Source: Xenorhabdus bovienii
GTDB taxonomy: Bacteria > Pseudomonadota > Gammaproteobacteria > Enterobacterales > Enterobacteriaceae
Direction of reading: 5' to 3'
DNA length: 64,000 nucleotides
Assembly: GCF_024721015.1 (NCBI RefSeq)
Contig: NZ_JANAIF010000005.1
Span: forward strand, 1 to 64,000
The position numbers and the translations under genes are program-made. The notes beneath the pieces are model-generated. The model was given only the letters and a program-made list of their open reading frames with translations. It was not told where the DNA came from and made no database searches. Below, one piece after another: positions 61,107 through 64,000 of the stretch. The number at the start of each line of letters is the position of its first letter. The stretch's first letter is position 1.

Positions 61107-61574
61107 TTATTTTACAACACGCAAAGTTGGACGACCTTTTGGAGGTTGAGGGGGTTCGTCATCCGATGAACCATTATCACGAGCAATTTTAGCGTCACTG
61201 ATAAGCACCAGATTATCCGCTATAGGAGCATCCGAATCTTCCGGTTCGAAACCTACCTTATAGGCAGATTCCGGCTCAAACATCATTCCTGCTCCATTTT
61301 CACGACCATAAACCGCAATCACTGCCGCCATTGGAACAGAGACCTGACGCCCTACACCACCAAAGCGGGCATTGAACCGAACTTCATCGTTAGTCAATTC
61401 CAGATTGCCAACAGCCCTCGGCGAAATATTCAGGATGATTTGCCCATCGTTCGCATATTCCATCGGGACATTCACCCCATACAGGGTGACATCCACGACA
61501 AGATGCGGAGTCATTTCATTATCCAGCAGCCATTCATAATGCGCCCGCAATAAATAAGGACGACGTGGAGACAT
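61107..61574 (-). CDS. sspB: ClpXP protease specificity-enhancing factor SspB
   Basis: 155 residues from the ATG at 61574, chosen because GGAG lies nine bases before it; ATGs at 61583 and 61589 are also in frame. The substrate-binding domain begins SPRRPYLLRAHYEWLLDN and contains VDVTLYGVNVPMEYANDGQI near 27-46; the flexible tail ends GRPTLRVVK, the ClpX-docking peptide. Delivers ssrA-tagged proteins to ClpXP. Forms an operon with sspA, 18 bases apart. Confidence 0.94.
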   Translation of the reverse strand: MSPRRPYLLRAHYEWLLDNEMTPHLVVDVTLYGVNVPMEYANDGQIILNISPRAVGNLELTNDEVRFNARFGGVGRQVSVPMAAVIAVYGRENGAGMMFEPESAYKVGFEPEDSDAPIADNLVLISDAKIARDNGSSDDEPPQPPKGRPTLRVVK

Positions 61575-61592
61575 TTGAATCATCTCCATAAA

Positions 61593-62234
61593 TTAGCCCC
61601 GTGATGGTAAACGCATTTCACGTTCTGCTTCCGTCAGTGAAGCCAAAAATGCGTCACGTTCAAATACACGCTGCATATAGACCTGGATATCTTTTGCACC
61701 TGACCCAGACAACTCTACACCTAATACAGGCAAACGCCACAGCAGCGGCGAAAGGTAGCAATCCACCAGACTAAACTCTTCACTCATGAAGAAAGGCATG
61801 TCTCTGAAAATAGGCGCCATGGCCAATAATTCTTCAGCAAGCTGTTTCCGGGCAGCATTGGCTTCCTGAGTATTCCCTCCCTGAATTTTATACATCAGGG
61901 AATACCAGTTTTTTTCAATTCTATGCATCATCAAACGGCTGCTACCACGTGCAACCGGATATACAGGCATGAGTGGTGGATGTGGAAAACGCTCATCCAG
62001 ATATTCCATAATGATGCGAGAATCATACAGAGTCAATTCACGATCAACGAGAGTAGGAACCGTCTGATAAGGATTCAGATCAATTAAATCCTGAGGCAAA
62101 TTGCCTGCTTCAACGTGTTCAATCTCAACGCTGACTCCTTTTTCCGCCAGCACAATTCGCACTTGATGGCTAAAAATGTCGGTCGAGCCGGAAAACAGAG
62201 TCATTACCGAACGTTTGTTGGCAGCGACAGCCAT
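61593..62234 (-). CDS. sspA: Stringent starvation protein A
   Basis: 213 residues from the ATG at 62234. GST-like fold: MAVAANKRSVMTLFSGSTDI at the start, LAEKGVSVEIEHVEAG near 28-43, DLIDLNPYQTVPTLVDRELT near 49-68 and YDSRIIMEYLDERFPHPPLM near 70-89. Binds RNA polymerase and is needed for acid and stationary-phase survival. Close to the E. coli protein over its length; upstream of sspB. Confidence 0.95.
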   Translation of the reverse strand: MAVAANKRSVMTLFSGSTDIFSHQVRIVLAEKGVSVEIEHVEAGNLPQDLIDLNPYQTVPTLVDRELTLYDSRIIMEYLDERFPHPPLMPVYPVARGSSRLMMHRIEKNWYSLMYKIQGGNTQEANAARKQLAEELLAMAPIFRDMPFFMSEEFSLVDCYLSPLLWRLPVLGVELSGSGAKDIQVYMQRVFERDAFLASLTEAEREMRLPSRG

Positions 62235-62540
62235 GAAAACCTCCAAGTTTATCTAAACAAAGGAACGAACAGCCCTTCAGTGAAAAACGGCTATTCTCGC
62301 TCATATTCTCATCCTGTTTCGCACTTATTATCCGAGGGTATATTGAAACCCCTGCCAAATCAGGCTCATTCATGGATAAGGCAAAAAATTATCACTAGTC
62401 TACCAGATTTTGCACATTTTGTGGGGAAGTACATTGAGAATTAATGATGAAATATCAGAATCTAGTTATTTATTTCTGTAATACGCTAGTTTTTGGGAAA
62501 AAAGGCTATTCACCAAAGGAAGGAAAATCAGATGATAAAA
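62235..62540. other. Intergenic region upstream of sspA
   Basis: About 300 bases between sspA and the rpsI terminator. Contains the sspA promoter region; no other gene or RNA is recognised. Confidence 0.4.
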
Positions 62541-62566
62541 AAACCCGCCATATAAATGACGGGTTT
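62541..62566 (-). terminator. Terminator of rplM-rpsI
   Basis: On the minus strand AACCCGTCA and TGGCGGGTT form a nine-position stem with one mismatch, followed by seven T. Confidence 0.85.
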
Positions 62567-62601
62567 CAACTTTAACCCATCGCCACAGCCGTGGCAACAA
62601 A

Positions 62602-62997
<396 letters not shown>

Positions 62998-63009
62998 CTA
63001 TAATCCCGA

Positions 63010-63704
<695 letters not shown>

Positions 63705-64000
63705 TCAGGGCAAATGAGGAAGTTTCAAATATTCCTCACTCTGCATCTCCTGCAAGCGGGACAGACAACGCCGATATTCAAATGTCAGCAATTCCCCTTG
63801 ATAAATCCGCTCCATCGGCGCTTCAGCATTGATGATGAGTTTTACATGGCGTTCATAGAATTCATCCACCAATGCAAGAAAACGCCGAGCTGCGCTTTCA
63901 TCCAATGCAGTCATAGCTGGCGTATCATGCAGCAGGACAGAATGATAAAGCTTCGACAACGCAATGTAATCCAACGGACTGCGGGGATCGTCACACAAGG
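63705..64000 (-). CDS. zapE: Cell-division ATPase ZapE, C-terminal part (cut by window edge)
   Basis: The last 98 or so residues of ZapE (YhcM): DDPRSPLDYIALSKLYHSVL, then AARRFLALVDEFYERHVKLI, APMERIYQGELLTFEYRRCL and the end SRLQEMQSEEYLKLPHLP. This is the end of the AAA+ domain (sensor 2 region, FEYRRCLSRLQEM). The full protein is about 375 residues; the Walker motifs lie outside the window. ZapE destabilises FtsZ and is needed at high temperature or low oxygen; upstream of rplM as in E. coli. Confidence 0.95.
   Translation of the reverse strand, partial: LCDDPRSPLDYIALSKLYHSVLLHDTPAMTALDESAARRFLALVDEFYERHVKLIINAEAPMERIYQGELLTFEYRRCLSRLQEMQSEEYLKLPHLP

Overview
The window looks like a chromosomal segment of an entomopathogenic Morganellaceae bacterium, most probably Xenorhabdus (Photorhabdus is the alternative). 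This rests on the enterobacterial backbone order (yqjA-yqjD-yqjE-yqjK-yqjF-yhaJ-yhaK, rnpB, rsmI-lpoA-yraN-diaA-dolP, mtgA-elbB-arcZ-arcB, gltB-gltD, sspB-sspA, rpsI-rplM, zapE), on proteins that align closely with remembered E. coli sequences, on a complete aryl polyene cluster in the gene order known from Xenorhabdus, and on DUF1240- and Hcp-type fragments typical of these genera. No database search was run; all names come from reading the translations.

Region 1 (1-13.3 kb) is an accessory island that looks richer in G+C than the rest. Its left end holds a gene with a CGPA motif and a broken Tn3-family transposase; its right end is an IS110-family transposase remnant. Between them are an MFS transporter, an ArsR-rhodanese regulator and a tight eight-gene operon (4000-12759): WD40-repeat protein, SAM methyltransferase, formylglycine-generating-enzyme-like protein, O-methyltransferase, VOC-domain protein, MFS exporter, small DUF2165-like membrane protein and a DUF6687-like protein. 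The WD40 + methyltransferase + FGE-like + VOC + MFS set recalls the toxoflavin (azapteridine) pathway, but the GTP cyclohydrolase II (ToxB) and RibD-like (ToxE) genes are missing and three other genes are added. This is the best candidate here for an undescribed biosynthetic system.

Region 2 (13.3-28.6 kb) is an aryl polyene (APE) operon, apeA to apeR. It carries ketosynthases, a chain-length factor, two ACPs, a ketoreductase, dehydratases, a starter-activating ligase, a methyltransferase, a glycosyltransferase/acyltransferase fusion and an outer-membrane-directed export system (LolA-like, MMPL, lipoproteins). It makes a membrane-anchored yellow pigment.

Region 3 (28.8-44.6 kb) is mixed backbone: a YcaD-type MFS protein, a YjaB-like acetyltransferase, a VirK/YbjX protein, a GNAT fragment, fadH, sstT and the yqj-yha block. 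That block is split between yqjK and yqjF by about 4 kb of foreign DNA. The insert holds an IS5-family remnant, a Zn alcohol dehydrogenase flanked by inverted repeats, and a decaying T6SS-like group: an interrupted candidate toxin gene, a frameshifted DUF1240 gene and a truncated Hcp. Structured non-coding DNA follows.

Region 4 (44.6-64 kb) is core genome: rnpB, rsmI, a shortened lpoA, yraN, diaA, dolP, mtgA, elbB, the ArcZ sRNA, arcB, gltBD, a small exported protein of unknown function, sspBA, rpsI-rplM and the 3' end of zapE. Two copies of a roughly 46-bp palindromic repeat lie at 43817 and 48333.
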